Below, piece after piece: positions 40,735 through 50,079 of a stretch of 52,487 nucleotides of DNA. Under the pieces are notes generated by a model that worked only from the letters and a program-made list of their open reading frames with translations, was not told the origin of the DNA and searched no databases. A program made the translations under genes and the position numbers. The first letter of the stretch is position 1, and each line of letters begins with the position of its first letter. This stretch comes from Gammaproteobacteria bacterium (GTDB lineage: Bacteria > Pseudomonadota > Gammaproteobacteria > SZUA-152): contig JAOUJW010000036.1 in NCBI GenBank assembly GCA_029882975.1, positions 1-52,487 on the forward strand, written 5' to 3'.

Positions 40735-41405
40735 TGTTCTATCTCCCTACCTTTAATTACTTTCTGATTTTTCCGATACTTGGTGACTTGAAAACCCAAA
40801 GGGTTATCAAACCGAAACTCGCTGTCGTCCGGCAAGTTCACAAATTCAAAGTCCAATACCGCGGCCCAATAGCGTTTTTTAGTGGTTTTGTGAAGATTGT
40901 CCGTTGTCTCAAACTCCACATGCACCGCTTTTTTGTTCAAATGGTTCAAGGCGGTGATATACACGGTCCGTGTTTCGCCCTGTTTATACGTTCGCAATGG
41001 GCTGCGTGGTGATTTCTTTATCCAATGTACGTATTCGTTCGATGCCTCAACGTCGCTCAACGCTTGGACTTCTTTGTGCCTGGATTCCAGGTCGCGTGCA
41101 TCCACGCGCTCGCGGGCCAGTATGTATCGAGACACAAAATATTCAATCATCGCTTCGTTTGGCGTGTACTGGGTCATGTCGAGTGGTCGCACCTCTCTTA
41201 CCATGCCAGAACTATCGCGTTCCAGAAGATACGGTTCTTTCTCTTTTAACGGTAACAAGGCGGCCACAGCCAACACAGAGGCCAAGGCAATGAGACCGAA
41301 AAGGATGGAGAGAAAATAGTATCGATTACGTGTAACCAACGCCGATTCATAAACATCATAATTCCAGTCGTTTGCTGTTTTATAATAGGGAGATGATTTA
41401 CTCAT
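40731..41405 (-). CDS. virB8: VirB8-type inner-membrane protein
   Basis: The 224-aa protein has a short cytosolic tail (NDWNYDVYESALVTRNRYYF), one transmembrane helix (about 30-50) and the periplasmic NTF2-like domain with FVSRYILARERVDARD and WAAVLDFEFVNLPDD. It nucleates the assembly in the inner membrane. Its ATG overlaps the virB6 stop (TAATG). Confidence 0.93.
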   Translation of the reverse strand: MSKSSPYYKTANDWNYDVYESALVTRNRYYFLSILFGLIALASVLAVAALLPLKEKEPYLLERDSSGMVREVRPLDMTQYTPNEAMIEYFVSRYILARERVDARDLESRHKEVQALSDVEASNEYVHWIKKSPRSPLRTYKQGETRTVYITALNHLNKKAVHVEFETTDNLHKTTKKRYWAAVLDFEFVNLPDDSEFRFDNPLGFQVTKYRKNQKVIKGREIEQ

Positions 41406-42361
41406 TAGTTATCCTTTTTTTGATCTTTTTTGGCTCTCCACCGATTGTAAGTTTTAGTAATGCCGTGAGCCGAACCGCTGGTATATTCTCTGAGGTTCAT
41501 GGAACCCATAACAAAACCGCCGCCAATAGATGAAGCAATACCCTTAATTTGTCGAATCAAACCAATAGTGATAAATGCCACAAAAACAAACCCTAACAGT
41601 GACCCAAACGTCAGTGCCGATGCATTAACATCGTTTTGAATTGCATCTAATGGACGCTCCATAAGAAGCAACGACACGGCCAGCAACGCATAAAGCAGTA
41701 TGGGAATGAATATATAGGTCATCAAATTCCGTAACCAACCCTCGAAAAATCCTCGCGTATTCTCAAATAACAAAAAAAGCATAAATATAGGTGTTGTACC
41801 CAACAGTACGGCAACAACCAATTTAGCAGACACGATCAGTAACGCCGAATACCCAACGACAACGACCGTAAAACCAGCCACCACGGCCCCCATTAACAAG
41901 GGGGTAAATCCGCTTTTTTCGAACAATATGGTAGAGGTACGAAAACCTTTTACGGCAAGAATATCGGCTCCGGCATTGATGTTGGACGTACCCTGAAAAC
42001 GAAACCCGATAGAACTTGTGATGGCAGAAATCACTTGACCAGGTCCGTTGGTGAACAACAAATACAACTCTTCGGTCCAATCTTCCCAGTATTGGAGCAC
42101 GCTAAATATCAGAATGAATTTGACAATATGTATGGTGGCTGCATTAACAGACGGCTGAATGACACCCCGCATGATACCGGCAAAGTAAAAAGCTAAATAC
42201 AATATACCGCAAGCGGTGATCACACCGTCATAGGTGTTAACAAGATTCGTAAACACGTTGAATACGTATTCGTGCAATCCTTCGTCCAGATCGTTCAACA
42301 CGGCTTGCAATGGGCCTTCGGCAGCTTTGACGTTCGCTAAATATTGACCGTCCTTGGTCAT
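41405..42361 (-). CDS. virB6: VirB6/TrbL-type polytopic channel protein
   Basis: The 318-aa protein has five or more transmembrane segments, including the family-typical central region LLIVSAKLVVAVLLGTTPIF and the C-terminal GFVFVAFITIGLIRQIKGIA. It is a component of the inner-membrane pore for DNA. ATGA overlap with the small lipoprotein gene. Confidence 0.9.
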   Translation of the reverse strand: MTKDGQYLANVKAAEGPLQAVLNDLDEGLHEYVFNVFTNLVNTYDGVITACGILYLAFYFAGIMRGVIQPSVNAATIHIVKFILIFSVLQYWEDWTEELYLLFTNGPGQVISAITSSIGFRFQGTSNINAGADILAVKGFRTSTILFEKSGFTPLLMGAVVAGFTVVVVGYSALLIVSAKLVVAVLLGTTPIFMLFLLFENTRGFFEGWLRNLMTYIFIPILLYALLAVSLLLMERPLDAIQNDVNASALTFGSLLGFVFVAFITIGLIRQIKGIASSIGGGFVMGSMNLREYTSGSAHGITKTYNRWRAKKDQKKDN

Positions 42362-42528
42362 GAGTGACCGCCCGGTTGCAAAGAATTGGGACGTTGTGGC
42401 TTATGTACCGGCTCCCAAGGATCATTGACAGGGACCAGAGGACCGCTCAACTCCGGTGATTTCAAATCCTGAAAACCGCAACCGTAGAGTACGCTCGCTA
42501 CAAGACTAATAACGATTAAACAACGCAT
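42358..42528 (-). CDS. Small VirB7/Eex-like lipoprotein
   Basis: The 56-aa precursor begins MRCLIVISLVASVLYGCGFQ with lipobox VLYGC. The mature Pro-rich peptide contains SGPLVPVNDPWEP. VirB7 stabilises VirB9 at the outer membrane; entry-exclusion lipoproteins occupy the same place between virB5 and virB6 in IncN-type plasmids, so both assignments are open. It overlaps the end of virB5 by 23 bases and has a ggag ribosome-binding site. Confidence 0.7.
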   Translation of the reverse strand: MRCLIVISLVASVLYGCGFQDLKSPELSGPLVPVNDPWEPVHKPQRPNSLQPGGHS

Positions 42529-43270
42529 CACCACGCTCCCGCTCCACTTGTCCCTGCTGTCCCGCCGACTGCATTTGCGCCAAAGTCGCTTGCAAATGCA
42601 GAATTTCAATCATGTTGCGGTTGAGTTCGGACAAAAATACGTTATTGATGTCCATCGCCTGTTTCATGGTCTCAGCGTTATCTGCCAGCTTCAATATCTC
42701 GTCAATCGCTTCTTGCCGATCTTCTATTGTTGCGTAGATTTGTCGCGCCGTCATATTCACCGCGCCGGTTTTGTAAGCGTGTTGTTCCTCTTGCCAGGCA
42801 CGGCGCGAATTTGGGTTGCGTGGATACGCTTTGTCTCTGGGGAGCACCGAGTAAGGGTTAGTGTAGGCCGGTCCATTCCAATCATTATCGGAATTACCTT
42901 TGGTAATCTTACTGTGGGTTTTACCAGTAGATAAGATACGTCGCCAATCGTTGATGTCTTTTGGTTTATAACTAGGGTCTAGCAGACGCGCTGGACCATT
43001 CAGCCATTGGCCGTAACCGTTTTTCCCAGAAAGCGCTTCATACTGGCGCTGAACCTGTTTCCACTGGCGTTCCATTTGTTCCAACTGACGTATTTTTTGG
43101 CGGATCTGTATAATTTGAGTCTGATTGTTTATTCGTGTATTCATTTGAGTTAACGTGTTCTCTAATGCGTTCAATTTGTTTTGAATCCAATTCAATGGAT
43201 CAAAAACCGGCATACCGCCCGCTTGAGCCGACATCGACATCAAACAAAATAATAAAACTAAACCACGCAT
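42506..43270 (-). CDS. virB5: VirB5-type minor pilin/adhesin
   Basis: A signal peptide (VLLFCLMSMSAQAGG) precedes DPLNWIQNKLNALENTLTQM and a long coiled-coil region (about 30-80) with repeated Gln residues; the C-terminal half is helical (ITQARQIYATIED-like). It sits at the pilus tip in model systems. It starts 13 bases before the virB4 end. Confidence 0.88.
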   Translation of the reverse strand: MRGLVLLFCLMSMSAQAGGMPVFDPLNWIQNKLNALENTLTQMNTRINNQTQIIQIRQKIRQLEQMERQWKQVQRQYEALSGKNGYGQWLNGPARLLDPSYKPKDINDWRRILSTGKTHSKITKGNSDNDWNGPAYTNPYSVLPRDKAYPRNPNSRRAWQEEQHAYKTGAVNMTARQIYATIEDRQEAIDEILKLADNAETMKQAMDINNVFLSELNRNMIEILHLQATLAQMQSAGQQGQVERERGDALFNRY

Positions 43271-45624
43271 GGGGTTTTCTCCTGTTGTTTTAACTTGCGA
43301 AGATTCTGTTCGCTGGCGCTGAGGATAGAAATCACCTCTTCCATCCCTGTTAGATCCAGCTTGGCAATCACCGAATCGTTACCGTGCTTAATCAGGAACG
43401 TGCGTTCTTCGGGGTTGAGCTGCTTAATTAACGCCACTTCGTGATCGGTCAAACCAAACGCTTTATAGGTCTGTTCGTTCGCCCGGTTATTGGGTAGAAA
43501 TATATTCGTCGCCGTCTGCTGAATGACGGTGCGTAATATCCCTGATCCGGCTGCGTCGTCCGGGTCTTGAGTCGTGAATATAATCATGCCGTTTTTTTTA
43601 CGGATGGTTTTTAAATCGTCTTCCAGATTTTGCGCGAAATACGGATCTTTCAAGTGCGCCCAACCTTCATCGATTGGAATGATCGTCGGTGAACCGTCCA
43701 AGCTGTGTTTGACTAGGTGCAGTAAATATTGATTCACCGGCAAACGCACGCTGGCGTCCTCCAATAGATAGGTCATATCAAAACCCACGCAACCATCCAT
43801 GGACACGTGGTTGGTGGCATTATCGAACAAGTAAGCTTTGGGTCCATTGCCGTACCAAGGCCGTAACCGACCGGCCAACGACTCGGCGGTGCCTGTGCCA
43901 AACAGAGGCGCGACCAAACTCAAACGCCGTTTTTCCAATGGCATTTTATAGCTGCCTTCCACGGCGTTGTGGATTCGATCCACGTCGGTTGCCCCTAATG
44001 TTTCCCCGTTGCTGGTCAAAAGGGTCGCTAACCATTGAGCTAAAAACTGCCGGTGATACGGCGTATCGGGCAATTGCAACGGATTCATAAAACCGGGTTG
44101 GTCTGGGTTGATAATATGGTAATCGCCGCCCATGGCTTCGATCAGCAATTGCACGCCTCGATCTTTATCAAAGTAAATAGTGCGAGGTTTGTATTTCTGG
44201 CTCATGGCGACCAAGAAATTCATCAACAAGGTTTTACCACCACCGGATTGCCCAAAGATATTGGTGTTCGCTTTGGGCGGGCCAATCAGGTGTTCGCCCG
44301 GTTGATACGATGAACTGCTTTTCTCGTGAAAATTAAAGTAGTACGGCGCACCGCTGATGCTTTCTAACTGGCACACTGCCGCACCCCAAAAATTACCGTC
44401 CAAGCGCCCAATGGGCTGATTATGCAAGGACACAAAACTGGAAAAGTTATTGGTAGTCACTGGATTACGTCTGGCCAGGTACGAAGCGTTGCCCGGTAAT
44501 TGCGCCCAAAACGCGGCCTCTAAATTCATATCCTCGCGCACCAACGCCAACCCAGCCAGAGACTTTTGTACCTCTGTGATCGCATCGCTCAGGCCTTGTT
44601 CGTTGTCTGCTAAGACCAGAATCGAAAATTGTTGGTATCCCAACCCCACACGGCCCGACTGTACATCGTCCATGGCCAGGGAAATTTCTTCTTTTTGGGA
44701 TTCGGAGTAATCCTCGGCTTGCTCGAAAAACGTTTGCTGCTCATCCATCATCTTTAGCGCTTTTTGGCGCTCAATGAACTGGAAGCTATGGCACAGAATG
44801 TATTCGTGCTTAATGCGCAACAATTGATCCATCATCGTTGGGAATGTCTTTTCGCTGTACTCTTTCACCGAAAGAAGTGCGCCGTAGCGATCCTGCACCG
44901 GAGAGCGAAACACCATGGTTTCACCCTGGAAGAACAATCGGGACGTAGGCAGGTATTGACTCAATGCCATGTGTGGCAGAGCCAGCGGCCAGGAATAACC
45001 GTTGATCAATGTATGCAGGAACGCCAAAGGCTCAGAGGTGTTATCGCTAATCGGATCACCAACGACTTTAAGGCGTTCAGCGCCATAACTCTGCAACCCG
45101 GAAACCAACAGTTGAGTCACGTTATCCAGCTTCTTGGCCAAGCGTTGATAGTGTTCACGTCGGCTCTTACGATCTTTACCAAAAGACAGGGCACGCGAAA
45201 CAAAGCCTCTGTCGTTTTTTATCACAATACTCAGGGTGTATTCATTGACGTAATTGGTACGATCCCTTAAGCGTTGTTGCCAATTGTCATTGAGTCGATC
45301 TGAAAAAGAGCCAGGTGTATAGTTGCCATCGGGATATTCATCCGAACGTGACCGTACACAATGACTGTAAACCGCAATAGAATCATCTGCAATGTTTTGC
45401 AGTAAGGTGCTGCGAAAATCCTTTTTCTGCTCAATCGATTCATCATCCAGGGTATCCGTAGGAATACCCTGGACTCGAATGAACTGGATCAACTGACCCC
45501 CTGTCGCCTGTATTGTGTAGGGGTCATAGTGGTGGGTATAAGGAATATGGGTCGAAGCAGTTTTCTCTGATTGGTCAATTTCGTAATTCTTAGTTTTGCT
45601 TTGACGTGTCTTGTGAAACAACAT
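43258..45624 (-). CDS. virB4: VirB4-type ATPase
   Basis: The 788-aa ATPase has the CagE/TrbE/VirB N-terminal domain and a C-terminal motor: Walker A NIFGQSGGGKTLLMNFL (around 455), a Walker B-like PTIIPIDEGWAHL, and FTTQDPDDAAGSGILRTVIQ. It energises pilin extraction and transfer. A gggggc ribosome-binding site precedes the ATG, 33 bases after virB3. Full length. Confidence 0.93.
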   Translation of the reverse strand: MLFHKTRQSKTKNYEIDQSEKTASTHIPYTHHYDPYTIQATGGQLIQFIRVQGIPTDTLDDESIEQKKDFRSTLLQNIADDSIAVYSHCVRSRSDEYPDGNYTPGSFSDRLNDNWQQRLRDRTNYVNEYTLSIVIKNDRGFVSRALSFGKDRKSRREHYQRLAKKLDNVTQLLVSGLQSYGAERLKVVGDPISDNTSEPLAFLHTLINGYSWPLALPHMALSQYLPTSRLFFQGETMVFRSPVQDRYGALLSVKEYSEKTFPTMMDQLLRIKHEYILCHSFQFIERQKALKMMDEQQTFFEQAEDYSESQKEEISLAMDDVQSGRVGLGYQQFSILVLADNEQGLSDAITEVQKSLAGLALVREDMNLEAAFWAQLPGNASYLARRNPVTTNNFSSFVSLHNQPIGRLDGNFWGAAVCQLESISGAPYYFNFHEKSSSSYQPGEHLIGPPKANTNIFGQSGGGKTLLMNFLVAMSQKYKPRTIYFDKDRGVQLLIEAMGGDYHIINPDQPGFMNPLQLPDTPYHRQFLAQWLATLLTSNGETLGATDVDRIHNAVEGSYKMPLEKRRLSLVAPLFGTGTAESLAGRLRPWYGNGPKAYLFDNATNHVSMDGCVGFDMTYLLEDASVRLPVNQYLLHLVKHSLDGSPTIIPIDEGWAHLKDPYFAQNLEDDLKTIRKKNGMIIFTTQDPDDAAGSGILRTVIQQTATNIFLPNNRANEQTYKAFGLTDHEVALIKQLNPEERTFLIKHGNDSVIAKLDLTGMEEVISILSASEQNLRKLKQQEKTPCVV

Positions 45625-45656
45625 ACAGCCCCCGTTGCAAAAAATGAAAACCCTCT

Positions 45657-45929
45657 TTAATCCGGCTTATAAGAAGAATGGCCCGAAAAAACGCCACGCT
45701 CGGTCTTGCTTATCTTGACCAACACAATATTGATCAAATCCTTATCGCGTGAACCCAAGTCTGTGCCTATCAGCCAAGTAAGTCCCAAGCCAACGGGCAG
45801 AAAAATAAGATAACCACTGATGACCCCAATCGCGATGCTTAGAAACACACCCGTAAGGGCAAACTGAAACGGCATGCCGAACAGTAGCGCCGGGCGTGTC
45901 AGACCTTTGAACAGTGGATCCGATTTCAT
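45657..45929 (-). CDS. virB3: VirB3-type inner-membrane protein
   Basis: The 90-aa product started at the ATG at 45929 overlaps the virB2 stop (ATGA); an in-frame GTG four codons earlier is the alternative. Sequence MKSDPLFKGLTRPALLFGMP followed by two transmembrane segments is the classic VirB3 pattern. Confidence 0.9.
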   Translation of the reverse strand: MKSDPLFKGLTRPALLFGMPFQFALTGVFLSIAIGVISGYLIFLPVGLGLTWLIGTDLGSRDKDLINIVLVKISKTERGVFSGHSSYKPD

Positions 45930-46198
45930 CCAACGGTCCACTTATACATTTGTGCCGAACCGATCAATCCCACCACACCAACACAAACCCACAACGCTTT
46001 GCGCCAATCCAAATGCTGAGTAAACATGGTGACAATAAACACCGCCCCCAGTGCGATGGTAGCTAAGGCCTTACCGGGTGTGCCGGTCAACCACTCCACG
46101 ATGCGATCCAAAAAACTGCTGATTACATCCGCCGCAAAAGCAAACTGCGGCAGGATCAATAGAAGGCTCAACAACAATAACTGCGACCGTACACTCAT
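45926..46198 (-). CDS. virB2: VirB2/TrbC-type pilin
   Basis: A long leader with a hydrophobic core (LLLLSLLLILPQFAFA) is followed by a mature protein with two transmembrane helices (KALATIALGAVFIVTMF and KALWVCVGVVGLIGS). This is the pilin precursor. ATGA overlap with the upstream beta-barrel gene. Confidence 0.92.
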   Translation of the reverse strand: MSVRSQLLLLSLLLILPQFAFAADVISSFLDRIVEWLTGTPGKALATIALGAVFIVTMFTQHLDWRKALWVCVGVVGLIGSAQMYKWTVG

Positions 46199-46785
46199 CG
46201 AAACATCTCCCCTTTAAACAGATAGAACATTTGTAATTGAACGCCCTCAATGCCGTCATCGAGCGGCGAATGGTATGTGATATTGAAAGCAACATGCTTG
46301 AACGATAAACCGGCATTCAACAGGATGTTGAATGAGGTCTGACTGCGATCAGCGTATTGCTGATCCAAAAAACCACCGCCATCGACCGTGTGGCGGTTTT
46401 TATAATCATTGAGACCCGCCTGAAAACCGAGACCGACCCAGGGTCGATACGTCTGCGAAACGTTAAAGGCGTGCTGAGCAATACCACTCAGTGACAAGCT
46501 GGTGACTTGCTGGCCCACGGTATTAACGCCAGGCTCTAGAGTAAAACGACGGTAGCTTAACTCGCTAAATACTCGGATGTAGGGATGGTTACGACTGAGC
46601 GGTGTAACCATCAAGCCGCTCAAATATCCCAAACTAGTATCCCCCGTGGAACCGTCAGGATCGTTAACGGTAAAATTAGCAGCACTGACACCCACGCCAA
46701 ATCGCGTGCTTTGCGGTTGCGCACTAAACGCGTTTTGCGACAACACGGCTGTGGTTAATATTGTTGTTATTATGGCCTTTTTCAT
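46195..46785 (-). CDS. Outer-membrane beta-barrel-like protein in the VirB1 slot
   Basis: The 196-aa protein has a signal peptide (ILTTAVLSQNAFSAQ) and alternating beta-strands of outer-membrane barrels (RFGVGVSAANFTVNDPDG; WVGLGFQAGLNDYKNRHTVD; VAFNITYHSPLDD), ending LQMFYLFKGEMFR. It takes the place where VirB1, a lytic transglycosylase, is normally found. It overlaps virB2 by ATGA. It could be a conjugation porin or adhesin; no enzyme motif is visible. Confidence 0.75.
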   Translation of the reverse strand: MKKAIITTILTTAVLSQNAFSAQPQSTRFGVGVSAANFTVNDPDGSTGDTSLGYLSGLMVTPLSRNHPYIRVFSELSYRRFTLEPGVNTVGQQVTSLSLSGIAQHAFNVSQTYRPWVGLGFQAGLNDYKNRHTVDGGGFLDQQYADRSQTSFNILLNAGLSFKHVAFNITYHSPLDDGIEGVQLQMFYLFKGEMFR

Positions 46786-47117
46786 TCTTCTTTCCCGTCT
46801 CCTGTTTCCATATTGCGAGGCAATTGCAACTCAATTGAGTCCGTTGTCGGAAATATCTTCATTATATGTTGGATAGCTCGATTCAAATCGAACATCATCC
46901 AGGTATCCCCTCTCATTGTGACCAACTGAGTCTGCTTGTTGTTCTTATAACGAATAGACTCAACCACAAAATGACAACAGTACCATGTTTTACTTCGTTT
47001 CTTTATTGGCTTTAAATATACCTTTATAGCCAAACCCGCTTTGGCCAATGCGGCCACTTCTCTTTGATTTAACGTTTCCATTTCGATGAGCTGCCCAAGT
47101 CTTTGATCAGCCATCAT
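46782..47117 (-). CDS. First gene of the transfer operon, 111 aa
   Basis: The ATG at 47117 is preferred over an upstream TTG. The protein is basic (LQREVAALAKAGLAIKVYLKP-like, with TWYCCHFVVESIRYKNNKQT and VTMRGDTWMMFDLNRAIQHI). No family was recognised; small DNA-binding regulators occupy this position in several transfer operons. The ATGA overlap with the beta-barrel gene couples it to the T4SS genes. Confidence 0.55.
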   Translation of the reverse strand: MMADQRLGQLIEMETLNQREVAALAKAGLAIKVYLKPIKKRSKTWYCCHFVVESIRYKNNKQTQLVTMRGDTWMMFDLNRAIQHIMKIFPTTDSIELQLPRNMETGDGKEE

Positions 47118-47157
47118 TATTTCTACAACCTCTTCAATATGCGATACGAAAAAACTC

Positions 47158-47195
47158 AATATATATTATATTGTAATACGATACAATATATATTG
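47158..47195. promoter_or_regulatory. AT-rich nested palindromes before the transfer operon
   Basis: caatatatattatattg (47158-47174) and caatatatattg (47184-47195, itself a perfect palindrome) surround taatacgata, about 40-80 bases upstream of the ATG at 47117. They are a strong operator candidate for the transfer promoter. The aatatatt core also occurs in the trfA operator at 10335-10346. Confidence 0.6.
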
Positions 47196-47353
47196 TGTTT
47201 TTTAGTACCATATTGCCTAGAGAGGTTAAGAAAACCTCAAATATACTTTAAGTGATATGTGGTTGTAGCCTGTCGATTCAGTCAGAAGTTAAATAAGGAA
47301 GGACCAATTGGCAGCAAGTAAAGAGGTTCCATTGGAACCTCCAAACATACATA

Positions 47354-48445
47354 TTAAGCAGACGACAAGTGAGTCACGCGCTCTATTCGATTTCGTGAAT
47401 CATCAAAATTCACTATTTCTTGAACAATATCCATATCTGTACATAACACATTGTAAAAGTCACTTCGGCCTAACGCGCTTCGCGTTAATATACTCTTATT
47501 TTTTCCGCCAAACACCAAAATCACCTTGCTGTTTCCATGCTTTGCAAATTCGCGCAATTGATCCATCCTTAATCCTTCAATTTTTCCAGAGTATTCGCAC
47601 AAGTCACCGTTCTCTAAAAATGGTTGGTAATTAATTTCGGCTTGTTTTTCAGAAAAAATGTTATTCTGCTTGGGTAAAATGCCCGTTCTGGTCGCAAGTT
47701 CTACGTAGTCTTTTCCTCTAGCTGACCCTACACCCAATAAGAATATATTATTGTTACTCAGCTTAGGCTCAAATACTTTGTATCCCAGATACCTCAATAG
47801 AATGCTTTTTTCATGCTCGGTAGCTGTTGCAAAATTATTTGGTAAAGCGGAAAGAAACGTTGAAACCTTATCGTTTTTCAATATTCTTTCCATACCCTTA
47901 GCTAATTTTAACGAACTGTAAATAGGCATGGCCTGGCTAACTTTAAACCCAGCAAAAATCGCTGTCGGATATATATTGATGTTTGTGTCTTTAAGAGATT
48001 TTTTCAATTTATCATCATGCTGCAAATGCATTAAAAAGCAGTCAATCAGTGCGCGTGTAGTTGATCCACAACTGACATATATATCAATTACTTCACCTTT
48101 ATCCATGTCCAGCAACGCATCTATAAACGCCTCAGCACCTACAACGGAAACATTATGCAAATTCTTGCGTATCCCAACTCCACTTGAAATTCGAACCTTC
48201 TCTACATGATAACCTAGCTTCTCCATCACCTGGTGCTCTAAATCAATACATTTGGGCGTATTTATATAAATTGTCACCATTTCATCTTGCCCAGATTTAA
48301 AGTCATTGATAATTCGATTCACCGCACTTTTAGATTTATTAACTAAGTTGGCAATTTCTTTTTGCGATTTCAGTTCCACAAAATACATTTGTGCTATTTT
48401 GGCCTTCACATAATGTATACGGTCATTTGACGATAATTTGATCAT
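47354..48445 (-). CDS. SorC/DeoR-type transcriptional regulator
   Basis: Started at MIKLSSNDRIHYVKAKIAQM, the 363-aa protein has an N-terminal HTH (KSQKEIANLVNKSKSAVNRI) and a sugar-binding-like domain (VSVVGAEAFIDALLDM; NIFLLGVGSARGKDYVELAT). Such regulators usually control carbohydrate genes near them; none is found here, so the target may be on the chromosome or this is transferred cargo. It faces the OLD-family gene with an eight-base overlap of their starts. Confidence 0.8.
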   Translation of the reverse strand: MIKLSSNDRIHYVKAKIAQMYFVELKSQKEIANLVNKSKSAVNRIINDFKSGQDEMVTIYINTPKCIDLEHQVMEKLGYHVEKVRISSGVGIRKNLHNVSVVGAEAFIDALLDMDKGEVIDIYVSCGSTTRALIDCFLMHLQHDDKLKKSLKDTNINIYPTAIFAGFKVSQAMPIYSSLKLAKGMERILKNDKVSTFLSALPNNFATATEHEKSILLRYLGYKVFEPKLSNNNIFLLGVGSARGKDYVELATRTGILPKQNNIFSEKQAEINYQPFLENGDLCEYSGKIEGLRMDQLREFAKHGNSKVILVFGGKNKSILTRSALGRSDFYNVLCTDMDIVQEIVNFDDSRNRIERVTHLSSA

Positions 48446-50060
48446 TGGTCGGAATAACTCCGGTAAATCTACCTTATTAGATCTCATCGAACGTATAACA
48501 AACAACAAATTGGATTTTCCTCAGACATTTTGGAACAACCACAAATCACCCGAAATCATTGCAGAGGGACCACTTAAAGAAGCTGAGTTGAAGAATGTAT
48601 TTGTACCAGGCCGTAATTCAGACTCAATACCAACGGGTAACGATTGGAATTACGGCAGCTGCTACATTGGGGTAAAACTAAAATGGTATTTACACACTAA
48701 TCAAGATGACCGATTTATAAATATAGGAGAACAGAACGGACGTTATCAACCTTTAATCTCCTTAAAAACCGCAGGAAATCTACTATCTAGGCTCACAGAA
48801 AATATAACAAATCCTTTTCATTCGAAAAGTTTTAAACGAATATATGCGGAACGGAATATTATACCTGAGACCGACTCCAATACATTTGATGTTGATGGTC
48901 ATGGAAATAATGCAACGAGAATAATTCAAGGATTTATCAATCTCCAGGAACAACCGCATGAATTTGTCCAAGTCCATCTGCTTAACGATCTAAATCAAAT
49001 ACTTCAACCAGATGCCAAATTTATCAACATAACCTCTCAACGATGGGGTAATGGCTCGTGGGAAGTTTTCCTTGACCAAGAGAACGGAAGAGTTCCACTA
49101 TCCCAACAGGGAAGCGGTCTAAAAACGATTATACTAGTCCTTGTGTACATTCACCTTGTCCCCGAAGTCGAAAAAAAAGATCTATCTGATTACGTTTTCG
49201 GTTTCGAAGAGCTGGAAAATAACCTCCACCCTGCTTTATTAAGGCGGCTACTCAGCTATCTCTCAAAAAAAGCAACAGAACAAGGTTGCACTATTTTCCT
49301 GACGACACATTCGAATATCGAAATCGATATGTTTAGTAAACACCAAGACGCTCAAATTCTTCACGTTACGCGTGATGGTAAACAGGCAAAGTGTAAATCT
49401 GTAAAAACGTATGTGGAAAATAAGGGCATACTCGACGATTTAGACATTCGAGCCAGCGATATACTACAGTCCAATGGCGTTATTTGGGTAGAAGGCCCTT
49501 CTGACCGAATCTACCTTAACAGATGGATAGAACAATGGTCAGACGGCCAACTGTCGGAAGGAACGCACTATCAATGTGTATTTTACGGCGGTCGATTATT
49601 ATCCCACCTGTCTAGCGATGAACCAGAATTAGCTAAAGACAGTGTGTCGATATTAAACGTGAACTCAAATGCCATTGTCATTATAGACAGTGACAAAAGA
49701 ACCGAAGCTGACGATATAAATGATACTAAGAGCCGCATTGTTGAAGAAGTCACTAAAAACAACGGTACAGCATGGGTTACGATTGGTAAAGAAATCGAAA
49801 ACTATATTCCCGCCAAAGCCGTTGAAAAGCTGCTTGGATTAGATCAGACACCCCAGCAGGTTGAACTGTACGAGAATTTCTTCGACTACTTAGATAGCAT
49901 GGAAGAGGGTAAAGGTAAGCATTACGAAAAGAAAAAACCCTTACTAGCAGAGCGAGTGATTCCCCATTTATCAAAAGATAACATCGCCGAGACATTCGAT
50001 TTATCATCGCGACTAGACGCAATATGTGCCGCCATACGTACCTGGAATAGTATGGATTAA
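48438..50060 (+). CDS. OLD-family ATPase with TOPRIM domain, N-terminally clipped
   Basis: The 540-aa protein starts at TTG with IIGRNNSGKSTLLDLIERI at its very beginning, so about 20 residues before the Walker A motif appear to be absent. Other parts are intact: LSQQGSGLKTIILVLVY (signature-like), GFEELENNLHPALLRRLL (Walker B), LTTHSN (H-loop), and a TOPRIM domain with VIWVEGPSDRIYLNRW and AIVIIDSDKR. OLD proteins are DNA nucleases used in phage exclusion. It has no UvrD-like partner next to it. It may still be made from TTG. Confidence 0.8.
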   Translation: MIIGRNNSGKSTLLDLIERITNNKLDFPQTFWNNHKSPEIIAEGPLKEAELKNVFVPGRNSDSIPTGNDWNYGSCYIGVKLKWYLHTNQDDRFINIGEQNGRYQPLISLKTAGNLLSRLTENITNPFHSKSFKRIYAERNIIPETDSNTFDVDGHGNNATRIIQGFINLQEQPHEFVQVHLLNDLNQILQPDAKFINITSQRWGNGSWEVFLDQENGRVPLSQQGSGLKTIILVLVYIHLVPEVEKKDLSDYVFGFEELENNLHPALLRRLLSYLSKKATEQGCTIFLTTHSNIEIDMFSKHQDAQILHVTRDGKQAKCKSVKTYVENKGILDDLDIRASDILQSNGVIWVEGPSDRIYLNRWIEQWSDGQLSEGTHYQCVFYGGRLLSHLSSDEPELAKDSVSILNVNSNAIVIIDSDKRTEADDINDTKSRIVEEVTKNNGTAWVTIGKEIENYIPAKAVEKLLGLDQTPQQVELYENFFDYLDSMEEGKGKHYEKKKPLLAERVIPHLSKDNIAETFDLSSRLDAICAAIRTWNSMD

Positions 50061-50079
50061 GTGACCATCTACTTCTAAA

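Noticed and set aside
48438-50060. Gabija-type defence system
   Set aside because: The OLD/TOPRIM nuclease stands alone; no GajB-like UvrD helicase gene is adjacent.
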